Part shown: positions 1 to 10,611 of the stretch, in pieces
How positions within the stretch are numbered: position 1 is the first letter of the stretch
How the letters are laid out: each line of letters opens with the position of its first letter
Source of the DNA: Dactylorhiza incarnata
Taxonomy: Eukaryota; Streptophyta; Magnoliopsida; Asparagales; Orchidaceae
Reading direction: 5' to 3'
Assembly (NCBI GenBank): GCA_033032865.1
Contig: JAWHQI010000040.1
Location: 11,205,001 to 11,269,000, forward strand
Length of the DNA stretch: 64,000 nt
Translations under genes and position numbers: made by a program
Notes under the pieces: generated by a model
What the model was told of the DNA's origin: nothing
Database searches by the model: none
The model's input: the letters and a program-made list of their open reading frames with translations, nothing else

Positions 1-450
1 AGGCTCAAAGTATTAATTGATCACTCAAGGGTAAAGAGATTTGCACGCACCCCTCAAGAGAGGATGACATTAATCTCCCGGATTGGAGTCAAATCCAATA
101 GTGGGGTTCACAGCGTAAAGCAAGTTTTATGTAATCGATTATAGGACGAGAGTCCGGTTGATTTTTCCTAACTTAGTTGGGCATTAACCTTGAGAGAGGC
201 ATGTTCAAGCTTCAGGAACCTCCACGGTCAAGTAGTTTAATTAAAATGAAACTAGATTTATTTTATTTTCACTTAATTATTCTCACTCCAAGGTGATTTT
301 AGATTGAGCACTAATTTTTTTACCATCGTTTAAACCCTACTTTTAGTTTGCAATTTTGTCTCTTATAGCTAAGTAAAACAAAACCTCAAAAATTTAATAG
401 ATAAGATAATAGTGATTTTCCTCGAAGTAGAAGTAATCAACGCTCCCCGT
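1..450 (+). repeat. Athila C 5' LTR, upstream part (degraded)
   Basis: This stretch is the reverse complement of blocks in the two complete minus-strand Athila LTRs (12240-12480 and 49140-49350). Shared landmarks are the 'cctccacggtcaag' block, the 'ggattggagtcaaatcc' block and the purine-rich stretch near 420-445. It is therefore an old LTR of the same family lying on the plus strand. Its left end is outside the window. It is interrupted at 451 by another LTR and resumes at 1961. It carries many substitutions relative to the two younger copies. No coding capacity. Confidence 0.75.
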
Positions 451-1960
451 TGATGGAGGCAAGGACCCGCCAGATGGTTGTGATCGTGTTTGTGATTCCA
501 CGTCGACGCATTACTTTGATCGCGGCGGCAAATTTGAAGACTACGATGGAAGATGCCGCGAGATTATTGGAGCCGGCTTGATGGTCTATGTTCGAGTCGG
601 CACGGTTCATGTTGGAGCACTTTTGGTCCATGACGATGGCGGATGACGGCGCCACTCCAACCATGGCGAGCGCCATCGCCGCTACAACTTCCAACCGTGG
701 CGCAAGAATTAATAGTTATAATTATAATCACTCTATTATAATTAGTAATGTGTGTTATTTCATGTTTTGCATTTTATTTTGGATTTTGATTAAGCACTCT
801 TGTTTATTTGGGCTGCATATAGCCTTTTCCTTTGTATGGCCTATATATATGGCCTCATGTATTAGTGAAGGAGATTATTGATGATAAAAAAAAAGAAACC
901 CTAAGAATTTCCCTCTCTCTCTCTCTCTCGTTTTCTCTCTTCCAGCCGCCCAAGGTCCCTCCCCTCTCCTCTCCAAGTTCGACCAGGCCGACCCCTTCTC
1001 CCTCCCTCTCCTTCCCCTCTCTTGGTCGACCTCTCCCCTCTCTAACCCCTCCTCCTCTCTCTTGGCCGACCACCTCTTCTCCTCCTCCCCTCTCTCGGCC
1101 TGCTTGCCCAAAAAACCGACCACCCCCAGCAGCCCCCCTTGGCCACCTCCTCCTCCCCTATCCTCCCCTCTCTCGGCCTGCTTGCCCAAAGTCGACCACC
1201 ACCAGCAGTCCCCCTTGGCCGCCTCCTCCTCCAAGCCACCCCCTTCCTCCTTCTCTCCACGGCCAGCCCTATCCTACCCGACCACCTCCATCCCTCCCCT
1301 CATCACAACACTATTCCGGCCACCCCTCACTTCTTCTACAGCCACCACTCAACAGCCAACCTCCACGAAAAATAGCCCCGGATTTGGTCTTGCTCGTGGC
1401 GGCCGGATTTGAAGGCGACGATGCTCTACTTCAAGGACTCTCCTCCGGCGACCACCACCGTGAACGGCCTAGGAATTTTTACAACCGGATCTACGATTCC
1501 GGGAAGGGTAACGCTTCCTACTCCGTGTGAGATTTTCTCTCTAGTTAATTGTGGTGGTATAGATCTGTGACGGATTTTTCTCGGCGCTATTTTGCTCGCG
1601 TTTATTTTCATTTGGGATAGTGGGCGCTCTAGGATTTATCGTTTATTCGACGAGGAGTGGCGATCCTCTTTTGCTCTTGTTGGGGAAGATCTTCCTATTT
1701 TCCGAAGTCTTGCTTTCGGAGGATCTTCTTTGGTACAACACATTCGCTTGTCCGGACGCAAACATTCGTCCCTTTAGCTTGACGGATCCCGGCTTATCGC
1801 CGACGATTCGATCTTGTCACGGAGTTGCTATCCGTACGCGTACGAAAATTAATAATAAATCTAGTCGAGGGCTGCGTTTAAGTTGGTTTGGGAAGAGCGG
1901 AGCGTTAATAGTTGTTGTTCGTAGTCGCGTGAGACCGCCTCATTCCGGTGGCCTACATCA
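451..1960 (+). mobile_element. Solo LTR (gypsy-type TGATG...CATCA ends) nested in Athila C LTR
   Basis: The unit begins TGATGGAGGC and ends GCCTACATCA, an imperfect 10-bp terminal inverted repeat with TG...CA ends. It is flanked by the 5-bp direct repeat CCCGT (446-450 and 1961-1965). Removing it rejoins the interrupted Athila LTR sequence. There is no internal domain, primer site or coding region, so this is a solo LTR left by LTR-LTR recombination, or a lone LTR-like insertion. A TATATATA stretch lies near 844 and is followed by a TC-rich leader (about 905-960), which suggests plus-strand orientation. The long open frames inside are pyrimidine-rich low complexity and are not genes. The lineage is not certain. 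Confidence 0.8.
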
Positions 1961-2092
1961 CCCGTGGAATACGACCTTGGTATTTCTAAATATCCTATAC
2001 TATAGACGATAAGGTACACTTGCCTTCATCAAATATAGTTTTGGAAAATATCTTTAAACCTTCGCTTTGCAAAACCATAAATTTCTATATAA
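1961..2092 (+). repeat. Athila C 5' LTR, downstream end
   Basis: After the CCCGT duplication the sequence continues with 'aatacgaccttg', 'cctatacta' and 'aaggtacacttgcc', in the same order as the reverse complement of the R-U5 end of the Athila A and B LTRs. The expected terminal CATCA is eroded, and the end is placed just before the primer-binding-site relic at 2099. Everything here is diverged, so this is an old insertion. Confidence 0.7.
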
Positions 2093-2098
2093 TGTTTT

Positions 2099-2116
2099 TG
2101 GCGCTGTTATCGAGGA
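2099..2116 (+). promoter_or_regulatory. Relic primer-binding site (tRNA-Asp type)
   Basis: The sequence TGGCGCTGTTATCGAGGA is a mutated version of TGGCGCCGTTGCCGGGGA, which is complementary to the 3' end of plant tRNA-Asp and is used by Athila elements. It lies just after the LTR end, as expected for the reverse-transcription primer site of a plus-strand element. Confidence 0.65.
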
Positions 2117-2444
2117 GTTTGCGTAGATATTTTGAAAAGAGGATAGCTATTAATTTTACCGTGTTTCTTTTTATTTTTTTTTTACTTTTTCTAAATCCAA
2201 AAAAAAATCTTAAAGGTGTAATCTAAATCTTCGAAAGGGACGTTTGGGCTCTCATCCCATATCATCTCTTAGTACCGGTGAGAACCCCTCACAGGGCATA
2301 CCTCGGGAAATCCATGACTAACTTAATCCACCTAAAAGAAAAAATATTTATAATTATCAAGTTTTCCTCTTTCTTTATTTTTAGTTTTATTATTCTCTCT
2401 TTTCTCTTTTTCTCATTCTTCTTTCCCTTTTTACTTTTTAGTGT

Positions 2445-2586
2445 ATGACCCAATGTAGAACTTCGAATATGCCTTTTCATCCAAAGATCGAGCGAACCCT
2501 TTTGCGGTGCCGCCGTTCTCGTGTTCAGGAAATACACTTATTATTCGAAGAGTCGATTGGGGACACCAACTCATACAACGCTTGCA
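2445..2586 (+). pseudogene. Athila C gag N-terminal stub
   Basis: The frame opens with MTQ and matches the first ~45 residues of the Athila gag proteins elsewhere in the window: MTRG... at 20604 and MTRR... at 56269. Landmarks are 'IERTL..R.R' and 'EESIGDT'. The similarity stops near 2586, where an oppositely oriented LTR (D) with its own primer site begins. Only the N-terminus of the capsid precursor is left, so the gene is dead. Between 2117 and 2444 there is only an AT-rich leader. Confidence 0.7.
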
Positions 2587-3552
2587 GTCCCCGACAACGA
2601 CGCCAAAAACATGACACACTTACGACAAGTGCACCGGTCGTACAAATAATAAAAGTTGGGAGAGACTCCCCGAATATCGTTCTCAGAGGATTGCAAGTTG
2701 GGGTGTATGATTTCTCATCAGGGAAATTGATTATAAAGATTTCTATGTTAATAATAAGGAGGGGGGGGGGGGGGGGGGGGGGTTGATTTGGGTTTCCTAA
2801 TTTAACAACAACAAAGGAAAATGCGGGCTGAGAGCACCACTTCGCTTGGCGAGATGAAGTGCAGGCCACAATGTCGTGCTTCGGTAAGAGGGTGGAGGAG
2901 AAGGCTTGCAGATGGATGATTCATAACCGACGGAGTGAGGGTCATAAGCACCTTATCACAAAACACGCAACTAGCAATTGCTAGTGCGGCGCACAACGCA
3001 ACGACGAAGTGGATGGCAGAATGGGGGCGCTCCTCAACTCACATAAACCACAATAATTCTCATAAGCATGAAATCACATTTACTATTACGAGGGTTTATG
3101 CACATCATCCAAAACAACACACATTCATAAGGAATGATCTGAAGCAATACACAAGGGGAAAGAGAAAACACAAGATCGAAGACTCGCTGAAGGTTCTCGG
3201 TCGGAAACGTAGGGTTGTCAAGCCTCGTTCGAGCTCATTCTTCAGTTACTGTCCGGGGTTCAGAGGAGTTGTCACCTTGCTCCACGTTACCCATCTTCTT
3301 CGTGGCTCAGCTCAAGATAGCTCTTGTTGGAGACACCTTGGATGCAGCAAAAACTTTCTGTTAATGGCGATCTTGAGCTCATGGATGACGGAGGAGGCCG
3401 AGGAGGAAGCTTGATGAGTCCCAAATATATACACATTTATGGACTCATCTGGGCCGATTTTATAGTCTATGCACTTCACTTTAGACATGTTTTCACTCAT
3501 ATTTGATACTCCATGCTAAGTGCACCTCTAGGCCCGTTTTTGGTGTTATTTC
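2587..3552 (-). repeat. LTR D (minus strand) with adjacent PBS relic
   Basis: Read on the minus strand, a primer-site-like TGGCGTCGTTGTCGGGG (about 2589-2605) abuts an LTR end at about 2610 (TGACACAC on the plus strand, GTGTGTCA on the minus). The LTR runs right to about 3552, where GTTATTTCA gives the TG...CA counterpart. A minus-strand TATA-like CTATAAAATC lies near 3460. A 22-G homopolymer (2761-2782) and the 16-bp palindrome ACTAGCAATTGCTAGT (near 2973) lie inside. The 2930-3100 part is an inverted copy of the right part of LTR E (about 4380-4520). The outer border is uncertain, and no internal region is attached. Confidence 0.5.
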
Positions 3553-4525
3553 ATGTTCTTCTTCTTTAGTAGTTTTCATGCATTGTTAAGTGCCACTTTC
3601 AGTGGCTGGATTCGTGGTTGTGCTGGAACAGGTGTCATGCAGGTGTTTCCGGTACAATTCTGTACAGGAACACAGCGCACGATCACTGGTTCTATTGCGC
3701 ACGACACTGGTCGTGCGCCACTGATCGTGTGCACTTACCCCCTGAAATCTGAGTTCTATCTTCCTTATCGCACGACCATTTACGATAGTGCGCACGACCA
3801 CTGGTCGTGCGCCACTGGTCGTGCGAACATTTTATTTTATAAATTTCTTACATTGCAGGCTCCGCCCCAGGTAGGCGCACGATCACAGAACTCCAGCGCG
3901 CACGACCACTGGTCGTGCGCCAATGACCGTGCGCACTGTTTATTCCAGCGCCTATAAATATTCCTGCCCGCGATTTAGGTCGCATCCTTCACTTTTTTTC
4001 TCGCCCAGCTCCGCCGTTCCGCCCATTTTCGCAGGTGTTCGCCCCCTAGGCCTCCCCATCATCCAAGGGCTTCAAGGAGGAGATTCTACACTCATCTTCA
4101 TCGCCAAGGAAGAAGTTCTTCGCATCGGACGTGGCCGGATTGTACAACGCTAGAGAAGACGGGTCCATTGGGAGGTGTGACAGCCCTCCTCTACCCCGGA
4201 CGATAGTTGGGACCGAGCTAGGACGCGGATTGACAACCTGGTGCTTCCTACCGTGAATCTACAACGAGCCTCCGGATTCGGTCGTATCTCTTGCCTTTTT
4301 CTCTTCCTTATGTTGATGTAATGTTTGTAATCTCTATATTTTGATGATGTATGCTATGAACTATGCTTTGTAATGCTTATTTCATTTATTTGGAATTATT
4401 TAGTTCATATGTGTTAATGAGGTGCGCCGCCATTCATTTTCCACTCCACCACCGTGCCCGGTGCCGCACTAGCAATTGCTAGTGAATTGCTAGTGGCGTG
4501 CTTGTCGACGAGGTGCTTGCGACCC
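3553..4525 (+). repeat. LTR E (plus strand), 3' truncated
   Basis: A plus-strand LTR-like promoter unit. It has a palindrome array (3660-3945), a TATA box CCTATAAATATT at 3951, and a leader and R-U5 stretch to about 4525. Its right end (about 4380-4525) is similar, in inverted orientation, to LTR D at 2930-3100, including ACTAGCAATTGCTAGT, so D and E belong to related families. The expected U5 end and primer site are missing, and SIRE ORF3 sequence starts at about 4530. It is a fragment, and the left border is a guess. Confidence 0.5.
3660..3945. repeat. Palindromic GCACGACCA/TGGTCGTGC array upstream of TATA
   Basis: Units such as GCACGACCACTGGTCGTGC are inverted repeats with 9-bp arms around one central base. 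They recur near 3798, 3817 and 3900, with half-sites (TGGTCGTGCGCC, GCGCACGATCAC) between. The array ends about 10 bp upstream of the CCTATAAATA box. It has the same position relative to TATA as the GC-rich palindrome arrays in the Athila A, Athila B and SIRE 4 LTRs, but the motif is different. Confidence 0.8.
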
Positions 4526-4534
4526 TCATCCGTA

Positions 4535-5715
4535 TGCCTATTATCTTCGTAGTAGCCTGCTGGTTCAGGAGGGATTAGCTAAATTATTTGCTTCAGATTG
4601 AATAGAAGTAAATCAATCTTACCCTCAAGATCAGCAGCAGTGGTGTTTTCTTCATCCTCATGACCTTCTGAGGAGGATTGAATGATCTGAATACTCTTGT
4701 CAACAACAGTAGGATTGGAAGCATAACAAGCAGAGTGATCTTCATCATGTCCTTCTGACATGTCCTTAGTTGTAACAACAACATCTTCATTCTTCTCTTC
4801 TTCATTCTCTTCCTTAGGAGAATGGTTTTCATGACCTTCATTGTCATGACCTCCATCTTGATAATTCTTTGGTGGGCTGCTTGCTGGTCCTGATTGTCCA
4901 TAGCTGGGATATTGCCTTCTGCATCTGACTCAGATTCAGAGCAGATAATCCTGGCTTTCCTCAGCCCTTTGACCAATGTCTTCTTCTTATCCTTGGGTTC
5001 ATATGTTTGGCTCATGGGGAGGACCCTTGAGAATCTGTCCAGGGTCTTGATATCCATTCTCCTTAAGTAATGGAGGTATGTTCCTTTGGTCTTGTCAAAT
5101 TTTCCTGGATAGGAGTTTGGGAGGTAAAGTGAGAGAATTCTGCCTAGGTTGGGGGCATGCAGACATTCCCTTATCCCTTGATAGCACAGCAGCCCAGGAT
5201 GTATTTTTCTTCAGAATAACTCTTGACATCAAATCAAACATAAGTTTTGATATGGTGTCATGAGATCCTGGCTTACACAATATAGCCTTGCCAACAATAT
5301 CAGAGAGTAGTTTGCCTCTCTGGTTAAAGAACTTCCTCTTCAGTGAGCCAATTTTGGCCTCACTATACTCAAACCATAGCAATGCTTGGTCTTTATCTTT
5401 GTCATAAATATCATCTTCCTCTTCTTCACTGCAGGCGGTCAGCTGAAGGGTCTTCTCCATTTTCTTAAGAGAGATTTTTCTCTTGACACTCCCTATCTTT
5501 CCCTTGATTGAGGAATTAGATGAGGACATCTTGGCAATGGTGAAGAATTCCAGAACTTCAGTTCTGAGAATCATTGTTTGCTCAGATAGCACATATTCCA
5601 GTCCTTGATCAGATAGAAGTTGAATCACTTCTTTTATCTCTGCAGGGGCATGTTGAAATCCATTTCTTATTATTTCATATCCTTCATGCAAATTTTTTGT
5701 TATTTTTGGCGCCAT
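4535..5715 (-). pseudogene. SIRE 1 extra ORF (ORF3, env-position), truncated
   Basis: The frame starts with MAPK at 5715 and is open to 5095, then continues in shifted frames to about 4535. Its N-terminus aligns with the ORF3 of SIRE 3 (62773 leftward): 'YEG.E..RNGFQ.AP.E.K', 'GLE..LSE' and later 'KPGSHD.IS..MF'. The middle resembles the plant-transposon-protein-like region of SIRE 3 (RGKLLSDIVGKAILCK against RGKLLTDIIGKGLICK). The C-terminal part is acidic (SESESDAEG, EGHDEDHS). No signal peptide or membrane segment is visible. The position after pol is that of the SIRE env-like ORF, but nothing in the sequence proves an envelope function. The 3' part is lost at the junction with LTR E. Confidence 0.75.
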
Positions 5716-5809
5716 TTCTTCTGAAGGATAGGTCGTTGAGAAGGGAGGGAGAAGGGTTCATCTCGTCGGCTAGGTTAATGGAAAGTGTAATTAACTAATC
5801 AACATTTTA

Positions 5810-5822
5810 ATATTTATAGGGG
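5810..5822 (-). promoter_or_regulatory. TATA box upstream of SIRE 1 ORF3
   Basis: On the minus strand the sequence reads CCCCTATAAATA, a strong plant TATA consensus, about 100 bp upstream of the ORF3 ATG (5715). A palindromic CTCAGC/GCTGAG array lies a further ~110 bp upstream. It suggests a promoter inside the element serving ORF3. This is inference; transcription start data would be needed. Confidence 0.6.
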
Positions 5823-5927
5823 CTTGATTTGGGTTTAGATTTGCCATAAGTATACATGTTGATTAAACTAATCAATTTGATTGATTTTACATTGCTGATG
5901 AGTCAATTAGGGCATGTTTTAATTTAT

Positions 5928-6105
5928 CCAGCTCGTCTCAGTGGAACCGCTGAGATGGAGTTATTATCTTCTGGGACAATGTATTGTCAACCACTGAGAC
6001 AGTTCTAGTCATCTTAGCGGATTAGCTGAGACTTTCTCAGCTATCTCAGCGGTTCAGCTGAAATCTTCTCAGCTGTTTCTGCTGAATTCACTGCCTATCA
6101 GTGAA
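5928..6105. repeat. CTCAGC/GCTGAG inverted-repeat array between pol and ORF3 (SIRE 1)
   Basis: The 525-bp spacer between the pol stop (6241) and the ORF3 start holds a dense run of CTCAG, GCTGAGA, TCAGCGG and CCGCTGAGA words in both orientations, for example CTCAGCGGTTCAGCTGA near 6048. SIRE 2 and SIRE 3 have arrays of other motifs (TCGACG, GCTCGACGC) at the same place. The SIRE 1 LTR is not in the window, so a match to its U3 cannot be tested here. Confidence 0.75.
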
Positions 6106-6240
6106 TTATATAATTTGGCTTGTTTCAGGATCTAAACATGCTACCAATTATTTAGATAGCAACTTATCCTATCCAAGCTTGTTATACTAAAGCTAAGGAA
6201 TAATATAATGAGCAAGTTATATACATTGACAGTATAAAAT

Positions 6241-8032
6241 CTATTCTAGATTTAACATACCAAGTTCAATTTTAAAAGCATTAAACTTTGCATCATCCAA
6301 TGGCTTTGTGAAGATATAACCTACTTGTTTGTCAGTGGGGACAAATTCAAGGCATATATCTTCACTTTCAACATGCTCTCTAATAAAATGATACCTTATC
6401 TCTATATGCTTAGTCCCGCTATGTGAGACAGGATTCTTAGCTATAGAGATAACACTGGATGAGCCACAAAACATGGGAATATTACTTACCTTGAGGTTAT
6501 AATCCTCTAGCTGATGTTGTATCCACAATAGTTGTGCACAACAACTTCCTGCACCAATGCACTCAGATTCAGCTGTGGATATTGCCACACTGGTCTGCTT
6601 CTTGCTGCTCCATGAGATCAACCTTCTTCCTAGGAATTGACAAGTTCCACTTGTGCTTTTCCTATCTTCATTGCAACCTGCAAAATCTGCATCTGAAAAG
6701 CCAATTAGCTCAAAATCATTGTTCCTAGGGTACCAAAGGCCATGATGTTGGCTCCCCTTAAGGTATCTCAAAATCCTCTTTGCAACTGAGTAATGAGATT
6801 CCTTAAGGCATGCTTGGTACCTAGCACAAACACATGTAGCATACATAATGTCTGGTCTAATGACAGTCAGATACAACAGGGACCCAATAATGCACCTGTA
6901 CATGGACTCATCAATGGGCTTACCCTTTTCATCCTTGTCCAGGGAAATGTTGGACCCAAAGGGAGTTTTAATGGTGGTAGTTGATTCCATCCCAAACTTC
7001 TTAAAAAGCTCCCTAGTGTATTTGGTCTGAGAGAGGAAAATCCCCTCATCAGAATGTTTCACATAGAGGCCTAAGAAGTAATTGAGCTCTCCCATACTGC
7101 TCATCTCAAACTCCCCCCTGCATAAGGTTGGCAAACCTTTTGCAAAGGTTATCATCTGTAGACCCAAATATTATGTCATCAATATAGATTTGGACTAGGA
7201 GACATTTGCCCTTTGTTTCCCTAAGAAACAATGCACTATCTATCTTTCCCCTCAAGAATTTGTTCTTGATGAGAAATCTAGACAAGGTCTCATATCAATC
7301 CCTAAGGGCTTGCTTTAGATCATACAGAGCTTTCCTAAGCAAATAAACATGAGAGGAGAGGGTTGGATGAACAAAACCTGAGGGCTGCTCCACATATACC
7401 TCTTCCTTTAGATTGCCATTCAAAAATGCTGATTTCACATCCATCTGGTACACTTTGAACCCCTTGTGGGTAGCATAGGCAAGGAACAACCTTATTGCTT
7501 CTAACCTTGCAACTGAGGCAAAGGTTTGATCAAAGTCAATACCTTATTCTCCCATGTATCCCTTGGCAACCAGTCTGGCTTTGTTCTAGATGATGATGCC
7601 ATTCTCATCAAGCTTATTTATGTAGATCCACTTGGTGCCAATGATATTGTGTCCTTGTGGTTTTGGCATCAACTTCCAAACCTTGCACCTCTTGAATTGA
7701 AGCAGCTCCTCTTGCATTGCTTGAATCCATAATGTGTCTTCATTAGCTTCTTCAAATTTCTTGGGCTCCATTTGTGATAGAAAGCTCAAGAATAGAGCTT
7801 CATTGTGAGCTCTGCTTCTGGTAACCACTCCTTGGTTTAAATCTCCAATTATTTGGTTTCTTGGATGATCCCTTAGGTGCATGTTTGTTGTAGGCAACCT
7901 GTCAGCTATCTGTAGCTCTTCTTCTTGAGCAGCAACATCTTCAGCATCTTGTTGATCTTCAACTTCTTGGATGGCTACCTCTGAATTGATCTTGCCTGTG
8001 CTGGGTATGTCTTGGATAGATATATCTTGCAT
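6241..8032 (-). pseudogene. SIRE 1 reverse transcriptase and RNase H (broken)
   Basis: The copia RT is read from about 7790 leftward: 'W..AMQEEL.QF' and 'TKWIY.NKLDE', then after stops '[12 protein letters not shown]' and '[10 protein letters not shown]'. The catalytic Y-x-D-D region lies near 7170-7190, where a frameshift separates it from 'GELNYFLGL' and 'GIFLSQTKY'. RNase H follows: 'LIGFSDADFAGC', 'TSGTCQFLG', 'STAESECIG' and 'KHIEIRYHFIREHVE'. The frame ends at 6241 after GMLNLE. Premature stops near 7295 and 7560 and the frameshift near 7165 make it non-functional. The N-terminal 8032-7800 stretch is the variable linker after integrase. Confidence 0.9.
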
Positions 8033-8035
8033 CTT

Positions 8036-8995
8036 CTATTCATTACCTGTCAAAATAGGAGAACTGGACCAACCCTTATAGAGCAGGCTGGTCTCATCAA
8101 ATACCACATGCATAGATTCATCTACAACATGAGTTTTCTTGTTGAATACTCTATAGTCCTTGCTATGCGAGTTGTATCCAACAAGAACACATACATTGCA
8201 TTTTTTAGCAAACTTAGTTAATTGAGATTTTCCATTATTTAAAATGTAGCATTTGCAACCAAAGATTCTAAAGTATGAAATAGTTGGTTGTTTGCCTTTT
8301 AGAATCTCATAGGGGGTTATTGCTAGGGCCTTATAGATAGATGCTCTATTGAGAACATAACATGCAGTATTGACTGCCTCAACCCAGAAATATTCTAGAA
8401 GTGAGGAGTCACTAAGTAATGTTCTCCCAGCTTCTATCAATGTCCCATTTCTCCTCTCTGTCACACCATTTTGCTGTGGAGTCATAGGGGAGGAAAATTC
8501 TTGGGTGATACCAAATTCTTGACAAAACCTTGTCATTGCCCCAGATTGAAATTCTGTACCATGGTCAGTTCTAGCCTTAACCACAGTATATTGTAGGTCA
8601 TTCTGGATTGCCTTAACATGGATTATAAAGGCATCTAAAGTATCAGATTTCATCTTAAGGAAGAATACCCATGTATACTTTGAATGATCATCAACAATCA
8701 CCAAGGTATACAACTTCCCACCTAGGCTCTAAATTAGCAAAGGACCAAACAAATCCACGTGCAATAGATAAAGACATCTTTCAGTGTCTTTGGAGCCAAT
8801 GCTTTTAAAGGGGGCCCTAGTTTGCTTGCCCATTTGGCATGCATGACATGGACCACTTTTAATACATTTCAAATTAGGACTATATCTAACTAAGTTTTTG
8901 GAAAATAGTCTATACATTGTCTTGTAGTTAATGTGAGCAAGTCTCTTGTGCCATTGAACACAAAGAGACCCACTTTCATTAGGTACAAGACACAC
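8036..8995 (-). pseudogene. SIRE 1 integrase (GAG-pre-integrase plus catalytic core)
   Basis: The HHCC zinc region is visible at 8995-8729: WHKRLAH, then CHACQMGK. It is followed by 'HVDLFGP', with the first catalytic Asp, and a stop near 8729. The core continues from 8713 with 'VIVDDHSKYTW', 'RTDHGTEFQ' (second Asp), 'SSPMTPQQNGVTERRN' (catalytic Glu) and 'ANTACYVLNR'-like residues. The C-terminus has 'FGCKCYILN' and 'FVGYN'-like motifs. This is the enzyme that inserts copia cDNA. The in-frame stop at the DLFGP junction and the break to the protease at about 9000-9110 disable it. Confidence 0.9.
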
Positions 8996-9112
8996 ATGAG
9001 ATAAAGAAGAATTGCATATAAAATCTAAGCAATAAATATTCCCACTCCTAGTGCCTGAGAGAATGATCTCTAAGTCTTGTGACTTTTTGATTAAGCACTT
9101 ATCATTGTGGAA

Positions 9113-9388
9113 TTAAATAACATAGCCTAAGTCACATAATTGACTTATGCTTACAAGGTTGTGTTGCAACCCTTCAACATAAGCAACCCTTGTGATGGAG
9201 ACTATGCCCTTAGAAATCATACCATATCCTCTGGTGATGCCTTTTTCTGATCCACCAAATATGACCTTAGGTCCATTCTTCAGAGCTTTGTATTCCTGTA
9301 CAAGACTCTTGGTACCTGTCATGTGCCTTGAGAACCCACTGTCCAAGTACCATATTTGCCCTAAGCTGATACATGAACTAACCTGCAA
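9113..9388 (-). pseudogene. SIRE 1 copia aspartic protease (retropepsin)
   Basis: The motif 'WYLDSGFSRHMTG' is the copia active-site region; the family form is WYLDSGCSRHMTG, so the usual Cys is Phe here while the catalytic D-S-G triad is kept. The downstream 'GITRGYG' and 'HNLVSISQLCDLGY' are typical flap and C-terminal signatures. The protease cuts the gag-pol polyprotein. The frame is cut off from gag at 9390 and from integrase by stops between 9000 and 9113. Confidence 0.85.
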
Positions 9389-9396
9389 GAAGGAAT

Positions 9397-10611
9397 TTAT
9401 TTACCCTTAGGAGCCCAATTAATTTTGGGTCCTAGGCTTTTGTTAGCATGATAAGATGACTTCACACCTGCTGCAGCCTTTGCAGGAAAGATTTTCTTTG
9501 CACCAGGCACATTGGGATTGTGCCAAAAGTCTATGACAAAGTGACCCACCTTACCACAACACCAACACTCAAGAAAATTGTATCTTCTCTTTTGAACATT
9601 CTTTGAAGAAGTAGCATCAATATGCTTGAGTTCAGGAGGGAGGACAACAACATTCTTCATATTCCTCTCAGCAATGATTTGACTGAAAGACAATCTATGG
9701 TCAGTCTTGACAGACTTGGTTTGAATGACATCAGCTTGTCTTGGCTTGGTAGCTAGACAAGATTTGATGGCATCAGACATTGAGCTGTTAGACATGATAA
9801 CAAGCTTGTCAGCAGCCAATGGCTTAGCTGGTAGGGACTTGGAAGAGCTAGCATTATTATTCTTGACTGATGGGGCTGAAGCACCAAAAACAAATGGTCC
9901 AAAATGGGCCATTTGAATTTCTTCATGGGGAGCTTTCATAACACTCATCCTCATGCCCTTTCTTCTACTATAATAATGAGTATTTTCTTTCCTATATGAA
10001 CTCTCATTCTTCCAGTGACCATACATACTGTCATGGTCATACCTGTTAGAGGGAAGTAACACCTTTAGAAAGGTGGTATGAGGCTTAGACTTAGCCTTAT
10101 TCTTTTCTCCACTCCCATCACTCACTGCCAAATTTTTAAAACCTAGTCCTCTCTTGTTAGTTTGGGAGGAAAAGGTGTCAATGATTGGTAGTACAGATTT
10201 GGGCTTGGAGAATTGAGCCACTAGGCTCTTCTCTTTGGGAAGCTTCTCCTCAAGGTACTCTGATGTTAAACAGGTTCTTTTAGGAAATGGTGCTCAATTA
10301 GACTATTTTTATCCCCTTGAGTTGGCTTATCTCTCTACTCATCTGAGCCACCATGGTAGGTGACTCAGTGCAATCTTGCTTAGCCAACTGAAGGGAGGCA
10401 ATCTCCTGAGCTTGCCTCTTGGATAGCTTCTTGCTCTTCTTCAGAGCATCCAATAAAGCTTCATACCTATCAATCAATTGATTGACAACCACTTCAGAAT
10501 CTATGCCACTCTCATCATTAGATGAGCATGCTTCAGATTCTGGTATAGATTCATAATCAGAAGAAGGGTTGAGAGGAATTGATACCTTGGCAGGATTGTC
10601 CTGACTATCTA
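9397..10611 (-). pseudogene. SIRE 1 gag, C-terminal part, interrupted by Tekay LTR
   Basis: The right part (10611-10298) is a Lys/Glu-rich coiled-coil region preceded by acidic serine-rich sequence, as found after the first zinc knuckle in SIRE gag. A stop or frame break near 10290-10225 is followed by a second open piece (10221-9397) that ends in a knuckle-like 'CWCCGKVGHFVIDFWHNP', in which the last Cys has become Phe, then 'GPKINWAPKGK'. The first half of gag (UBN2 domain and first knuckle) is missing, because a Tekay-like LTR begins at 10612 inside the coding sequence. Confidence 0.8.

Larger units (their letters stand above)
4530..10611 (-). mobile_element. SIRE/Maximus-type copia element 1 (partial, decayed)
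   Basis: Minus-strand order from right to left is gag C-terminal part, protease, integrase, RT/RNase H and a downstream extra ORF (ORF3). The PR-INT-RT-RH order is diagnostic of Ty1/copia. The extra ORF and the long gag with a second CCHC motif fit the SIRE/Maximus lineage. The left end is cut at about 4530 next to LTR E, so the 3' LTR is missing. On the right a Tekay-like LTR interrupts gag at 10612, and the gag start and 5' LTR are not seen in the window. Several stops and frameshifts show it is inactive. Confidence 0.85.

Noticed and set aside
832..1530. A 232-codon Pro/Ser-rich open frame on the plus strand, with antisense partners
   Set aside because: It lies in the CT-rich leader of the solo LTR. 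The composition follows the pyrimidine tract, several frames are open at once and there is no domain.
2930..4525. A Mutator-like or foldback DNA transposon bounded by inverted repeats
   Set aside because: The repeats extend into LTR-like R-U5 sequence, are not at sharp ends, and no clear 8-11-bp target duplication was found. Opposed LTRs explain it better.
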